Assembly (NCBI RefSeq): GCF_024256385.1
Contig: NZ_JAMLFW010000002.1
Coordinates: 1,488,001-1,552,000, forward strand
Origin: Anatilimnocola floriformis
GTDB taxonomy: Bacteria; Planctomycetota; Planctomycetia; Pirellulales; Pirellulaceae
Direction: 5' to 3'
Length of the DNA: 64,000 nt
Of the stretch, positions 27,481 through 36,566 are shown piece after piece. Below the pieces are notes generated by a model. That model made no database searches, was not told the DNA's origin, and worked only from the letters and a program-made list of their open reading frames with translations. The stretch's first letter is position 1. The number at the start of each line of letters is the position of its first letter. Made by a program: the position numbers and the translations under genes.

Positions 27481-28161
27481 ATGCAAAACCTGGTCAAAGG
27501 TGTTCACTACTTTCAGAACATCGGCTTCCGACAGCAGCGGGAACTTTTCGAAAGTTTAGCCGACGGTCAGAGCCCTGACGCGTGCTTCATCACCTGCTCG
27601 GACTCGCGGATCGACCCCAATCTGATCACCAATTCGCCGCCGGGCGGCCTGTTCATTGTGCGAAACGTGGGGAACCTCGTTCCTTGCTACGGCACGAGCA
27701 ACAACGCCGAGCTGGCCGCGGTCGAATATGCAGTGACTGCCCTGGGCGTGAAGCACATCATTGTCTGCGGTCATACTGGCTGCGGCGCGATGCGGGCCCT
27801 GCTCGAAGGGGATCCGAGCAACCATTTGCCCGCCGTCATGTCCTGGCTCCGCCATGCCGAAACGACCTCGGCGATCGTGAAGGAGCATTACGGCCACCTG
27901 ACCGGTAACAACTTGCTGACCGCAGCTGCCCAGGAAAACGTCCTCGTGCAGCTCGATCATCTGCGGACTGCGCCATCCGTCGCCTCCCGCATCTCGCGCG
28001 GCAAAGTGCAGCTGCACGGCTGGATGTACAAGATCGACACCGGCGAAATCTTCGTCTACGACTCGACGGTGCATGAATTCCTGCCGCTTGCGAGTGCTCA
28101 CAGCCCTGAAGAAGGTGTGAGCGATCACGACCCGCTGTCGCGCGTGCGAGCGATCGCTTAA
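27481..28161 (+). CDS. Beta-class carbonic anhydrase
   Basis: 226 residues beginning MQNLVKGVHYFQ, with GGTGAGGG just upstream; the frame is open for 54 codons above this without support. Interconverts CO2 and bicarbonate. Zinc ligands and the Asp-Arg dyad are in CSDSRIDPN, and the second pair of ligands in CGHTGCGAMRAL. Other matching features are PPGGLFIVRNVGNLVP and AVEYAVTALGVKHIIVCG, similar to cyanobacterial beta-carbonic anhydrases. It probably supplies bicarbonate for carboxylases or aids pH balance. Monocistronic, with hairpins downstream. Confidence 0.93.
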   Translation: MQNLVKGVHYFQNIGFRQQRELFESLADGQSPDACFITCSDSRIDPNLITNSPPGGLFIVRNVGNLVPCYGTSNNAELAAVEYAVTALGVKHIIVCGHTGCGAMRALLEGDPSNHLPAVMSWLRHAETTSAIVKEHYGHLTGNNLLTAAAQENVLVQLDHLRTAPSVASRISRGKVQLHGWMYKIDTGEIFVYDSTVHEFLPLASAHSPEEGVSDHDPLSRVRAIA

Positions 28162-29338
28162 GCCTGCCTGGGTAACGCAGCCCTTATTTACGCTCGGTGA
28201 TATAAGCGACTTCGCGAGCTCTCTTCATTTGCCTAATCAGCCGCCAGCTTTTGTTGGTGGCTAAGCAAGCAGTAGGCCCTCGCTTTCTCCGGTAGCAAGG
28301 GCTCTCTCTAACGCCATCGGCTCTTTCAAGGATGGGTTACCTTTCCTCGCGGTGATTCGATCGCAAGGCTTGCATGACAACCAGGACATCTGTACACTGC
28401 AACTTGCCGTGCTACCGACTGGCACCTCTCACTCTTTGTCAAAACGGTCGTTTCGAAAATCGGCGGGGCATTTTTGCGCTGCGGACGTTTGGTTCGCTGA
28501 CGAGATACCTGGCAGGTGTGTAAGGTTTTAGCTCCGTTGTGCGGCTGTTGTAGGAGTAAAACCCGAATTAGTGGGTTGCAGACGCTAACAGTCAGCAAGC
28601 AGTTGCAGAGTTGAGACTTAGGGTCGATCCATTGCCCGCGCGCTTGACAAAGTCACTGCTGCGAAGGTGTTGTGGTAAAACCGAGGTCGTTACGCGCAAA
28701 CATTTGGCAAATCAGCATTTATGAGCATCAGAGAATCGTAACAACTGTTGTATGTTCGGTGGCGAGCAGAAAATAAGGGCGATAGCGCCACCGCAAGTGC
28801 TAGCAGTGAATTCGCGGCAAGTGGCAATGTGATTACATCCGCCGTTAGGCTAGGTGTCTGGTGAGAATGCATCCGCACTAGGATTTGCAGGTTTTCCCGG
28901 TGAAATAGCCGTAATCGGGCATCTATAGCCGATTCAAGGTTGGCAAGTTAACGGGCGATAACTACACTTCGGATGGTTGATCGCGGTCCCCTCCTGGGCT
29001 CTCGCTTGTGTCGCGGTGAAAAAACACCGGCAGAGACAAGCAACGACCCTCGGCTGCGAATAAGTATCCAACTTGCCTGCGAAGATTACTCCGAACTTGC
29101 CAGCGGCCTGCGTGTCTAACAGACATGCGACTGACGGTTCGACAGAAATCCCTACCTCAGCGCAAAAAAAGAGGCGATGCCGCGATTCGACATCCGAATG
29201 GCGGACCACGTCGTCTAAACAGTGAGTTGCTCCATGTTGGCAGCCCTGCTTCGAAACGCCCGGCTTGGTGGTTGGCAATTTGGCCCTCACCCACAGCCGG
29301 CCAATGCAGAAGAGAAAGTATCAGACTCGGTGACGGTT
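28162..29338. other. Gene-poor region, 1.2 kb
   Basis: No open frame here has both a ribosome site and protein-like composition. Short minus-strand frames at 28326-28598, 28690-28878 and 28934-29290 were considered doubtful. It is less GC-rich than its neighbours. A sigma-70-like TTGACA lies near 28645 without a good -10. The stretch could hide a structured RNA or small gene, but none was recognised. Confidence 0.4.
28276..28302. terminator. Probable hairpin terminator after the carbonic anhydrase gene
   Basis: GCCCTCGCT and AGCAAGGGC form a nine-pair stem with one mismatch and a nine-base loop, followed by TCTCTCTAA, a weak T-rich tail. It sits about 110 bp after the stop. Confidence 0.4.
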
Positions 29339-29542
29339 ATGAACGAACAAATCAAGCAAGCCATTCGCACTCGGGCCAGCCATGCCCGCTCGCAAGCGGA
29401 GGTGGCCGACGCCATCTTCACCACGCTCCGGGAATACCGGATCGACGTGAAGCATGTGTCGCTGGAAGAAATGAAGCGCACCGTGGTCGATGCGACACGC
29501 GCGGCGCGTGAAGACGGCCACGAGAACTCGTTGCCGGTGTAG
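29339..29542 (+). CDS. Small hypothetical helical protein, 67 aa
   Basis: ATG 29339 is preceded by GGTGA at suitable spacing. The product starts MNEQIKQAIRTRASHARSQA and is helical and highly charged. It has no signal peptide, no membrane segment and no recognised family. The frame extends further upstream to 29222, but that part is not protein-like. It is followed after 156 bp by a lipoprotein hydrolase in the same direction, separated by a palindrome. Composition and ribosome site support a real gene; the function is unknown. Confidence 0.5.
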   Translation: MNEQIKQAIRTRASHARSQAEVADAIFTTLREYRIDVKHVSLEEMKRTVVDATRAAREDGHENSLPV

Positions 29543-29570
29543 TGCTGCTATCAGCTGCACGGCTATCGGT

Positions 29571-29602
29571 CGGGCGGACCAAAATTACATTGGTCCGTCC
29601 CG
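29571..29602. repeat. Imperfect palindrome, GGACCA...TGGTCC core
   Basis: CGGGCGGACCAA and TTGGTCCGTCCCG are complementary apart from one extra base, with a 7-base centre. The core is shared with 20448-20472 and 56346-56401. It lies downstream of the 67-residue gene and could act as its terminator. Confidence 0.65.
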
Positions 29603-29698
29603 CCGCTTGATCGCTCTTTTACCTTCTTCGCCCGCCTGCTATCGTCCGCCTCCCCTGAAAAATAGTGGGGAATTCTCGGACTGCTGCGAGGCCGGTCA

Positions 29699-30628
29699 AT
29701 GCGATCTTTCCTGCCGATTCTCATCGGGCTGTTGCTCAGCTTGACGGGCTGCATCGGTCCGCTGTCTCCCTTGGGGCGGATCCATTACACGTCGATGTTT
29801 CAGCCCGATAAGTATCCCGCCGGTGAGTGGGAGCAAACCACGGTGCTGGTGCAGGACGCCAAGTTCGCCGCCGAAGATGGCACGAAGCTGCATGGCTGGT
29901 ATGCCCGTCAGCCGCAGCCGAAGGGTCATGCGCTGGTGCTGCACGGCAACGGTGGCAACGTGACGCTGCTGGCCGATTCGCTGCGGGTGCTGAATCATCG
30001 GCACAAAGTTTCGGCCCTGGCGATCGACTATCGCGGGTATGGCCGGAGTGAAGGAAAGCCAACCGAGCAAGGAGTGCTGCAAGACGCCCGCGCGGCCCGC
30101 CGCTGGCTGGCCGTTAAAGAAGGGATCGCCGAGAGCGACATCATCCTCATGGGGCAATCGCTGGGTGGCGGCGTGGCAATCGACCTCGCCGCCAAAGATG
30201 GTTGCCGCGGCCTGGTGGTGTCCGGCACGTTTACCTCCATTGTCGATGTCGCGCAGCATCACTTCACCTGGCTACCGATGCGCTGGTTCATGTCGAGCAA
30301 AATGGACTCGCTGAGCGAGATCAAAAACTACCGCGGCCCGCTGCTGCTCGTGCACGGCGACGCCGACGAAGTCATTCCCTTTTCGCAGGGCAAAGCACTC
30401 TTCGAAGCGGCCCCCGGCCCGAAGAAAATGATCACGAACTTCGGCGGCAAGCACAACGATCCGCTGCCCGAAGAGTATCGCGTGGCCCTCGACGAGTTCA
30501 TCGCCAGCCTGCCGCCGCTGAAGGGCGATCCCGGCCAACTGCCCGTGCGGCAGGAGATCTTCAGCCCGGAGGTTGGAGATATTGACTATCAGCGCGAGCC
30601 CGATTCAAGCATCGGTTTTCCAGAGTAG
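29699..30628 (+). CDS. Alpha/beta hydrolase, lipoprotein signal
   Basis: 309 residues. The N-terminus MRSFLPILIGLLLSLTGC ends in a lipobox (LTGC), so it is probably anchored in the outer or inner membrane. A core alpha/beta hydrolase fold follows: ALVLHGNGGNV (oxyanion loop), AIDYRGYGRSEGKP, nucleophile serine in MGQSLGGGVAI, an acidic residue in LLVHGDADEVIP, and a histidine in GGKHNDPLPEEY. The combination resembles the family of bacterial hydrolases with HGN-G motifs and YGRSEG; the substrate is unknown. It is convergent with groES. Confidence 0.85.
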   Translation: MRSFLPILIGLLLSLTGCIGPLSPLGRIHYTSMFQPDKYPAGEWEQTTVLVQDAKFAAEDGTKLHGWYARQPQPKGHALVLHGNGGNVTLLADSLRVLNHRHKVSALAIDYRGYGRSEGKPTEQGVLQDARAARRWLAVKEGIAESDIILMGQSLGGGVAIDLAAKDGCRGLVVSGTFTSIVDVAQHHFTWLPMRWFMSSKMDSLSEIKNYRGPLLLVHGDADEVIPFSQGKALFEAAPGPKKMITNFGGKHNDPLPEEYRVALDEFIASLPPLKGDPGQLPVRQEIFSPEVGDIDYQREPDSSIGFPE

Positions 30629-30708
30629 CCAAGACGCTGCGTCAGCGCAGCAGTTTCAGCACGTCCTTGAGGCCAATGGTCATTTCCACCTTCGCGAGTT
30701 GCGCGGGA

Positions 30709-30996
30709 CTAATCCAAAATCGCGAGAATATCGTCCTGGCGGCAGATCAGCAGTTCCTGGTCGGCGATCTTTACTTCGCTGCCGGCGTAGGAGTGGAAGA
30801 CCACGCGGTCGCCTTCTTGCACGGTCAGCGGGCTGCGCGTGCCGTTGGGTAGCGTCACGCCGTCGCCGACCGAGACCACTCGGCCTTGCTGCGGTTTTTC
30901 GCGGGCTGCGTCGGGAAGGATGATGCCCCCTGCCGTCTTTTCGTCTGCTGCGAGCCGTCGAATGATGACCTTGTCGCCCAGGGGTACCAGCTTCAT
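30709..30996 (-). CDS. groES: Co-chaperonin GroES
   Basis: 95 residues from ATG 30996: MKLVPLGDKVIIRRL, then the mobile-loop region EKTAGGIILPD, AREKPQQGRVVSVGDG and a C-terminal DILAILD. GroES caps GroEL during folding. The frame extends to 31062 without being GroES-like. No groEL lies next to it, whereas groES-groEL operons are the rule, so the chaperonin gene must be elsewhere in the genome or this is an additional GroES copy. The divergent gene upstream is unrelated. Confidence 0.92.
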   Translation of the reverse strand: MKLVPLGDKVIIRRLAADEKTAGGIILPDAAREKPQQGRVVSVGDGVTLPNGTRSPLTVQEGDRVVFHSYAGSEVKIADQELLICRQDDILAILD

Positions 30997-31229
30997 GGAA
31001 AGGAAAACTCCGGCGGAAAGCACCAGGCAAATGGCCTGTGTGCTGGGGCGGGATTGTCGCACGCAGGCCCGCCGAACGCAAGCTTCCGTCGCTAGCGGCA
31101 GCCCGCCGATCGGCCCGCCGTTACCAGGCAGTTACGCTCTTTTTGCCTTTCCCCTGGCGGATTGCGGGTGCGGGAGATGATAATAGGCTCGCTGAATCGC
31201 CGGATTGTTTTCGCCAGAGGACATCAGCC

Positions 31230-32324
31230 ATGCCAGGTTTCCGCGCGCAGGATATTGCTGCGCCTGCCAGTCGTCGTCGTTTTCTTGCCACCGCAGGCGT
31301 TGCTGCGCTCCCCCTTCTTTTGCCGGGTCGCTCGCGCGCACAAGAAACGGTTGAACGGACCAGCGAAGCCCTCACGCCCGAAACACAACGGGCCGTCGAC
31401 CGTGGTTTGACCTGGCTCGGCAAAAAGCAAGTCGGCTCGGGCGGCAGCCGCGGCGCGTTTGGCACCGGTGGGTATCCAGGCGGCGTGGCCGTTTGCAGTC
31501 TGAGCGGCCTGGCGATGATGTGCAGCGGCAGCGCGCCGGGGCAAGGACCGTTCGGCAAGAACATCGATCGCTGTGCGGAGTTTCTCTGCACGTGCGTCGG
31601 CGAGACCGGCTACATCTCGCAGCCCAACTTCGGCCAGGACAATATGTATGGCCACGGCTTTGGCACGTTGTTCCTTTCCGAATACTACGGCATGAGCGAT
31701 CGCTCGGACCTCGATGCGACGGTCGGCGAGAAGCTTCGCAAAGCGGTCAAGCTGACCTGCGATTGCCAGAACAACGAAGGTGGCTGGCGCTATCAACCGA
31801 TGAAGAGCGACGCCGATCTGTCGATCACCATCTGCAACATCATGGGGCTGCGGGCCGCGCGTGACGCCGGCATTCACGTGCCCGACCCGATTCGTAATAA
31901 GTGCATCGATTACGTCAAGAAAAGCCAGAACAGCGACGGCGGCTTTCGTTACCAAATTGCTCACGGCGGGGGCAGCACGTTTCCGCTCACGGCGGCGGGC
32001 ATTTGCTCGCTGTACAGCGCCGGCATTTACGACGGCGAACAAATCGACAAGGGCCTGGCGTACCTGATGAAGTACATGCCCGGCAGCGGCTCAGGCAACA
32101 CGGGCTACTTCTTCTACGGCCACTACTACGCCGTGCAAGCCATGTGGCATGCCGGCGGCACGCACTGGGCCAAGTGGTACCCCGCCATTCGCGAGACCCT
32201 GCTGAAGAAGCAAAGCGGCGACGGCAGCTGGGCCGACGGCGAAGTCTGCCCCGAATTCGGCACCGCGATGGCGTGCATCATTCTGCAGATGCCGAATAAC
32301 TTCCTGCCGATCTTCACACCGTAG
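31230..32324 (+). CDS. Tat-exported prenyltransferase/squalene-cyclase-repeat protein
   Basis: 364 residues. The N-terminus has a twin-arginine signal, SRRRFLATAGVAALPLLLPG, cleaved near SRAQ. The mature part contains alpha/alpha-barrel repeats of the prenyltransferase/squalene oxidase type: QNNEGGWRYQPMKSD, SQNSDGGFRYQIAHGGG and QSGDGSWADGEVCPEFGTAMA, each with QxxDGG/W-like signatures. No terpene-cyclase DXDD motif is visible. Proteins of this kind are frequent in planctomycetes and are probably non-enzymatic or glycan-binding. The start at 31230 gives the Tat signal; an open frame from 31038 does not. Confidence 0.8.
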   Translation: MPGFRAQDIAAPASRRRFLATAGVAALPLLLPGRSRAQETVERTSEALTPETQRAVDRGLTWLGKKQVGSGGSRGAFGTGGYPGGVAVCSLSGLAMMCSGSAPGQGPFGKNIDRCAEFLCTCVGETGYISQPNFGQDNMYGHGFGTLFLSEYYGMSDRSDLDATVGEKLRKAVKLTCDCQNNEGGWRYQPMKSDADLSITICNIMGLRAARDAGIHVPDPIRNKCIDYVKKSQNSDGGFRYQIAHGGGSTFPLTAAGICSLYSAGIYDGEQIDKGLAYLMKYMPGSGSGNTGYFFYGHYYAVQAMWHAGGTHWAKWYPAIRETLLKKQSGDGSWADGEVCPEFGTAMACIILQMPNNFLPIFTP

Positions 32325-32344
32325 ACCATCAGCTGGCCGCACGT

Positions 32345-32444
32345 CGGGAGGGCGAGGCTCCTGCCGAGCCGCGCCGGTCGAATGCAGGCGCCGGCAGCCA
32401 TTGCACGTCCACCTCGGCGGCTCGGCGGGAGCCTCGCCCTCCCG
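32345..32444. repeat. Inverted-repeat element (100 bp), GGGAGGGCGAGGCTCC type
   Basis: The left arm CGGGAGGGCGAGGCTCCTGC and its continuation GAGCCGC is repeated inverted as GCGGCTCGGCGGGAGCC to TCGCCCTCCCG; 27 of 28 positions match. It lies in the convergent gap between the prenyltransferase-like gene and the esterase gene. Confidence 0.85.
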
Positions 32445-32524
32445 AAAGAACTGCGCACAAAGTGCGGACCAAAGTTGTCAGCTCTCTGTCTATAGTTCTC
32501 GACAGTTGATTGACAATTTGGTTG

Positions 32525-33436
32525 CTAATCCTTTTTCTTCGTCAAGCCTTGCTGCGTGAGCCAATCGATGCAGCGGTCGGGCCAGTTGTTCACGGCGTGG
32601 CCGGTGTTACGCATGCCATAGCCATGGCCGCCGCTGGAATAGACATGCAGTTCGGCGGGAACTTTGGCTTTTTTCAGTTCCTGAAAGAGCAACACGCTGT
32701 TGGCCACCGAAACTCCGTCGTCCTGGGCATGCACGAGAAACATCTGCGGCGTGGCGGAGTCGATCTTGATGTGGTCCTGCAGAGTCCACGGTTCTTTTTT
32801 GTTTTCGAAACCGGCGGCGTAGATCAGGGCTGCGAAATCGGGGCGGCAAGAGACTTCGTCGATTTTGTCGACGGCATCGTATTGTCGCTTGGTGAGAATC
32901 GCCGCGAGACCGGCCGTTTCGCCACCGGCAGAGAAACCGAGAATGCCGATGCGCTGCGGATCGATCTGCCATTCGGCGGCTCGGCTGCGAACGACGCTGA
33001 TCGCCCGCTGTGTGTCTTGCACGGCAGCTTCCCATCGCTTGTCGGGATTGCGGGCCGGCACGCGATACTTGAGCACGATGCCCGTCACGCCGTGGGCAGC
33101 AAAGAACTCGGCGCACTCGGTTCCCTCGTGGTCATAGGCCAGAATGTTGTGGCCGCCGCCGGGGCAGATGATCACCGCGCAGCCGTTCCGCTTGTCGGCG
33201 GGCGGCGAGTAGACGGTGAGCTGCGGCGTGCTGACATTCGTCAGCTTGATGATCTTTCGATCGCCGACTGGCTTGTCGGTGGGCTTGTTCACGTCCTGCT
33301 CGGGCGGCAGTTCCTTCACTTCGCCCGGCGCTTTGGCGGGCCAGATGTTGAAGGGCTGCGGATCGGCAGCAGTCGCGATCAGACCGCCGCAGATTAGAAA
33401 GCTCAAAAAACTAAGTTTGGCGAAGAGGGGTTTCAT
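32525..33436 (-). CDS. Secreted alpha/beta hydrolase (BD-FAE / acetylxylan-esterase type)
   Basis: 303 residues from ATG 33436. The signal peptide is KPLFAKLSFLSFLICGGLIATAA. Fold features are oxyanion loop AVIICPGGGHNILAYDHEG, GIVLKYRVPAR, nucleophile in ILGFSAGGETAG, acid in VHAQDDGVSVANS and catalytic His in SSGGHGYGMR. The combination matches secreted carbohydrate esterases that act on acetylated or feruloylated polysaccharide; the substrate was not determined. It ends downstream of a long inverted repeat and starts divergently from argS. Confidence 0.87.
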   Translation of the reverse strand: MKPLFAKLSFLSFLICGGLIATAADPQPFNIWPAKAPGEVKELPPEQDVNKPTDKPVGDRKIIKLTNVSTPQLTVYSPPADKRNGCAVIICPGGGHNILAYDHEGTECAEFFAAHGVTGIVLKYRVPARNPDKRWEAAVQDTQRAISVVRSRAAEWQIDPQRIGILGFSAGGETAGLAAILTKRQYDAVDKIDEVSCRPDFAALIYAAGFENKKEPWTLQDHIKIDSATPQMFLVHAQDDGVSVANSVLLFQELKKAKVPAELHVYSSGGHGYGMRNTGHAVNNWPDRCIDWLTQQGLTKKKD

Positions 33437-33588
33437 GGAGAGCTCCGCTGGTTGGGATTTTGGCAATGGCGTCATCATACCCGCCCCATTCCCGGCAGCG
33501 AGTCTGAGCGGCCTTGGCGTCATTGCCCGTTTGGCCGCAGCAGGTCAAACTTGTGGTTTCCCCTTTCGCCCACTTTTGGCCCAGCCCG

Positions 33589-35544
33589 ATGAACATTCTG
33601 GCCCTTTTGCAACAACGCTTCACTCCTGCCCTGACCGCGCTCGTCAGCGATCTGCCGCCGCTGCTGGCCATGATCCGTCCGGCCCAGGATGCGAAGTTCG
33701 GTGATTACCAGGCCAACTTTGCGATGTCGCTGGGAAAGCAACTCGGCAAGCTGCCGCGCGACGTGGCAACACAAGTCGCCACCGGGACGAAGCTCGATGA
33801 TTTCTGCAATCCGCCGGAAGTCGCCGGGCCTGGCTTCATCAATCTGAAACTGCGCGACGATTGGCTCGAGACGCAACTCAACGCGGCTGCTCACGACGAG
33901 CGACTCTGCATCGCCCCGACGACCAAGCCGCGGACATTTGTCATCGACTACAGCTCGCCGAACGTCGCCAAGCCGATGCACGTCGGCCACATCCGCTCGA
34001 CGGTCATCGGTGATGCCCTCTATCGCACGCTCGAGTTCCTCGGGCACAAGGTGATCAGTGACAACCACCTCGGCGACTGGGGAACGCAGTTTGGGATGAT
34101 CATTTATGGGTATAAGCACTTTGTCGATCGCGAACAGTTCAAGCTCACGCCAGTTCCCGAACTGAGTCGCCTGTATCGACTAGTGAACAAGTTAGTCGAG
34201 TATTGGGAGGCCCGCGCTGCTGTCGGCAAGTTGCTGGAAAAGTCGCAAGCCGCACTCAATGCCTGGATGGCGTTGGAAGGCGCAGCTCCGCCGGCTGACA
34301 AAGCGGCAGCTAAGAAGGCTGGACAGGATCTGGCCAAATCGAAATCAAATACCACGGACGAGTTCGGCAATCTTCGCTCGACGCTCGGCAAAATCTGCGA
34401 CGTGCAGAACGACACGGACATGAACAAACTGGCGATGGCCCATCGCAACATCGGCGAAGCAGTGCTCGCCGAGACGGCGAAGCTGCACGAGGGAGACGCT
34501 GAGAACCTAAAACTCTGGCATGAGTTCCTGCCGAACTGTCGCGATGAAATTCAGCGCGTTTACAAACGGCTCGACATTCGTTTCGATCATGAGCTGGGAG
34601 AGAGTTTCTATCACGATCGTTTGGCGCCGGTTGTTGAAGACTTCCAGAAGCGCGGCCTTGCCCAGGACAGCCAAGGGGCCGTATGTGTGTTTCTCGACGG
34701 CTTCGAAACGCCGATGATCATCCGCAAAAAGGATGGCGCGTTCCTGTATTCCACAACCGATCTGGCCACGATCGCCTATCGCCGCGAGACCTGGAATCCT
34801 GATGCGATTTTGTATGTCGTCGATCATCGTCAGAGCGAGCACTTTGAAAAGCTGTTCGCCGCCGCGGCCAAGTGGGGCACGGAGAAAGTGCAACTCGTTC
34901 ATGTCAAGTTTGGCACAGTGCTCGGCGAAGATGGCAAGCCCTATAAGACTCGCAGCGGCGACACCGTCGGCCTCGAAGGCTTGCTCGACGAAGCGGTTTC
35001 GCAAGCACTGACCGTGGTGCAAGAGAACAGCCCCGAGCTCTCGGCTGACGAACAGCGCCGCGTCTCGGAAACGGTCGGCATCGGCGGTTTGAAGTACGCC
35101 GATCTGGCGCACGATCGCGAGAGCGATTACAAGTTCAGCTACAAGAAGATGCTGCAGCTCAACGGCGATACGGCAACTTACTTGCAATATTTCTACGCTC
35201 GTTGCCGCAGCATTTTTCGCAAAGCCGAAACGACTCCAGCCGCGGTGCTCGCGAGTGGCGCGACGATCACGCTCGGACAACCGGAGGAGCGAGCGCTGGC
35301 GATTCAGTTGCTCCGTTTCGAAGAAGCACTCGCGATCGTCGAAGCCGATTTTCGTCCGCACAACCTGACGGTTTACTTGTTCGACCTCGCCAAGACCTAC
35401 GCCGGTTTTTACGACCGCTGCCCCGTCCTCAAAGCCGACACCGAAGCCCAAAAACAAAGCCGCCTCCTCCTTTGCGATCTCACTGCCCGCACCATCGCGA
35501 CCGGCTTGCGATTGCTGGGAATTGGCACCGAAGAAAAGATGTAA
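33589..35544 (+). CDS. argS: Arginyl-tRNA synthetase
   Basis: 651 residues from ATG 33589. Class I synthetase that charges tRNA-Arg. The N-terminal additional domain carries AKFGDYQANFAMSLGKQLGK and the active site HVGH is in SSPNVAKPMHVGHIRST. The KMSKS equivalent is PYKTRSGDTVGL, usual for ArgRS, and the anticodon-binding helix region ends in LLLCDLTARTIATGLRLLGI. A short linker (AAAKKAGQDLAKSKSNTTDE) around residue 240 is lineage-typical. It is separated from the thioredoxin-TPR gene by a palindrome. Confidence 0.95.
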   Translation: MNILALLQQRFTPALTALVSDLPPLLAMIRPAQDAKFGDYQANFAMSLGKQLGKLPRDVATQVATGTKLDDFCNPPEVAGPGFINLKLRDDWLETQLNAAAHDERLCIAPTTKPRTFVIDYSSPNVAKPMHVGHIRSTVIGDALYRTLEFLGHKVISDNHLGDWGTQFGMIIYGYKHFVDREQFKLTPVPELSRLYRLVNKLVEYWEARAAVGKLLEKSQAALNAWMALEGAAPPADKAAAKKAGQDLAKSKSNTTDEFGNLRSTLGKICDVQNDTDMNKLAMAHRNIGEAVLAETAKLHEGDAENLKLWHEFLPNCRDEIQRVYKRLDIRFDHELGESFYHDRLAPVVEDFQKRGLAQDSQGAVCVFLDGFETPMIIRKKDGAFLYSTTDLATIAYRRETWNPDAILYVVDHRQSEHFEKLFAAAAKWGTEKVQLVHVKFGTVLGEDGKPYKTRSGDTVGLEGLLDEAVSQALTVVQENSPELSADEQRRVSETVGIGGLKYADLAHDRESDYKFSYKKMLQLNGDTATYLQYFYARCRSIFRKAETTPAAVLASGATITLGQPEERALAIQLLRFEEALAIVEADFRPHNLTVYLFDLAKTYAGFYDRCPVLKADTEAQKQSRLLLCDLTARTIATGLRLLGIGTEEKM

Positions 35545-35565
35545 GAAAAGGTAGAAGTGAGAAGT

Positions 35566-35611
35566 CAGAATGCAGAATGATAAGGCCCTCGAATTTTCAT
35601 TCTGCATTCTG
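35566..35611. repeat. Perfect 15-bp inverted repeat
   Basis: CAGAATGCAGAATGA and TCATTCTGCATTCTG are exactly complementary with a 16-base centre. It is located just after argS, before the thioredoxin-TPR gene. There is no T-tract, so a terminator role is unclear. Confidence 0.75.
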
Positions 35612-35645
35612 CGATCTACATTTTGCATTCATTCAGGAAATCACT

Positions 35646-36506
35646 ATGAGCAATTCACCGTGGGTCGTTGAAACGTCGGCGGAGACGTTTCAGCAAGATG
35701 TGATCGAGCGCTCGAAGCAGATGCCGGTCGTGCTCGACTTTTGGGCGGCGTGGTGCCAGCCGTGTCGCAAGCTCGGGCCGATGCTCGAGCGGATGGCGAA
35801 TCAATTCGCCGGCCAGTTCACGCTCGTTAAAGCCGATGTCGAACAAGTGCCCGAAGCGGCCCAGGCCTTTCGCGTCGATGGCATTCCAGCCGTGTACGCA
35901 CTGCGGAACGGCATGGTGGTCGATTCGTTTGTCGGGCTGCTGACCGAACCGCAACTCAAACAATGGATCGAGTCGCTCCTGCCCAGCGAAGCCGATCAAC
36001 TCGTGCAGCAGGCCGAGGCAGTGGAGAAGTCAGATCCCGCCAAAGCCGCAGAGTTGTTTCAAAAGGCACTCGTTGTCGAAGACGATTTGGTCGCCGCAGC
36101 CATTGGTTTGATTCGTGTGCAACTCGCTCTCGAGCAGGTCGAAGAAGCTGAAAAGAATCTGGCCAAGCTCAACGAGCGGGGCTATCTCGAACCGGAAGCC
36201 GAGCGGCTGCAGGCCGAATTGCATCTGCGGCGGAGCCGTGTTTCGGGTGGCGATCTGACGGCACTGGAAGCTGCGGTGAAGCAGGCCCCGAACGATCAGG
36301 CCGCCCGGCTGAAATTCGCCGAAGCGTTGCTCGGCGCCGGCAATTACGAACCAGGGCTCAAGGAATTGTTAACTGTCGTCGAAGCTGGTCCAGGGCCAAA
36401 TCGCGACAAGGCCCGGCAACTGATGGTCGATGCGTTCAAGATCCTCGGCGAAGGCAATCCGCTCACCGGCACGTTCCGGCGGAATCTGTCGCTGGCACTC
36501 TACTAA
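35646..36506 (+). CDS. Thioredoxin-TPR protein (CnoX/YbbN-like chaperedoxin)
   Basis: 286 residues from ATG 35646, MSNSPWVVETSAETFQQDV. Residues 1-110 are a thioredoxin fold with active site FWAAWCQPCRKLGP (CxxC intact) and the cis-Pro loop VDGIPAVYAL. Residues 115-286 are helical TPR units (LFQKALVVEDDLVAAAIGL, AVKQAPNDQAARLKFAEAL). This architecture is that of CnoX/YbbN, a chaperone that binds oxidatively stressed proteins and hands them to GroEL and DnaK. Unlike E. coli CnoX it has a full catalytic pair. It is downstream of argS with a palindrome between. Confidence 0.85.
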   Translation: MSNSPWVVETSAETFQQDVIERSKQMPVVLDFWAAWCQPCRKLGPMLERMANQFAGQFTLVKADVEQVPEAAQAFRVDGIPAVYALRNGMVVDSFVGLLTEPQLKQWIESLLPSEADQLVQQAEAVEKSDPAKAAELFQKALVVEDDLVAAAIGLIRVQLALEQVEEAEKNLAKLNERGYLEPEAERLQAELHLRRSRVSGGDLTALEAAVKQAPNDQAARLKFAEALLGAGNYEPGLKELLTVVEAGPGPNRDKARQLMVDAFKILGEGNPLTGTFRRNLSLALY

Positions 36507-36566
36507 TGCCTCCCCGATCGCCGGGCGGCACGATATATTGGGGCCTCCCGAACATTATCCCGCTTG

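Noticed and set aside
28326-28598. 90-codon minus-strand frame with a CPGCH zinc-ribbon-like motif
   Set aside because: Only one CxxC, no ribosome site and low-complexity composition elsewhere; coding status is not supported.
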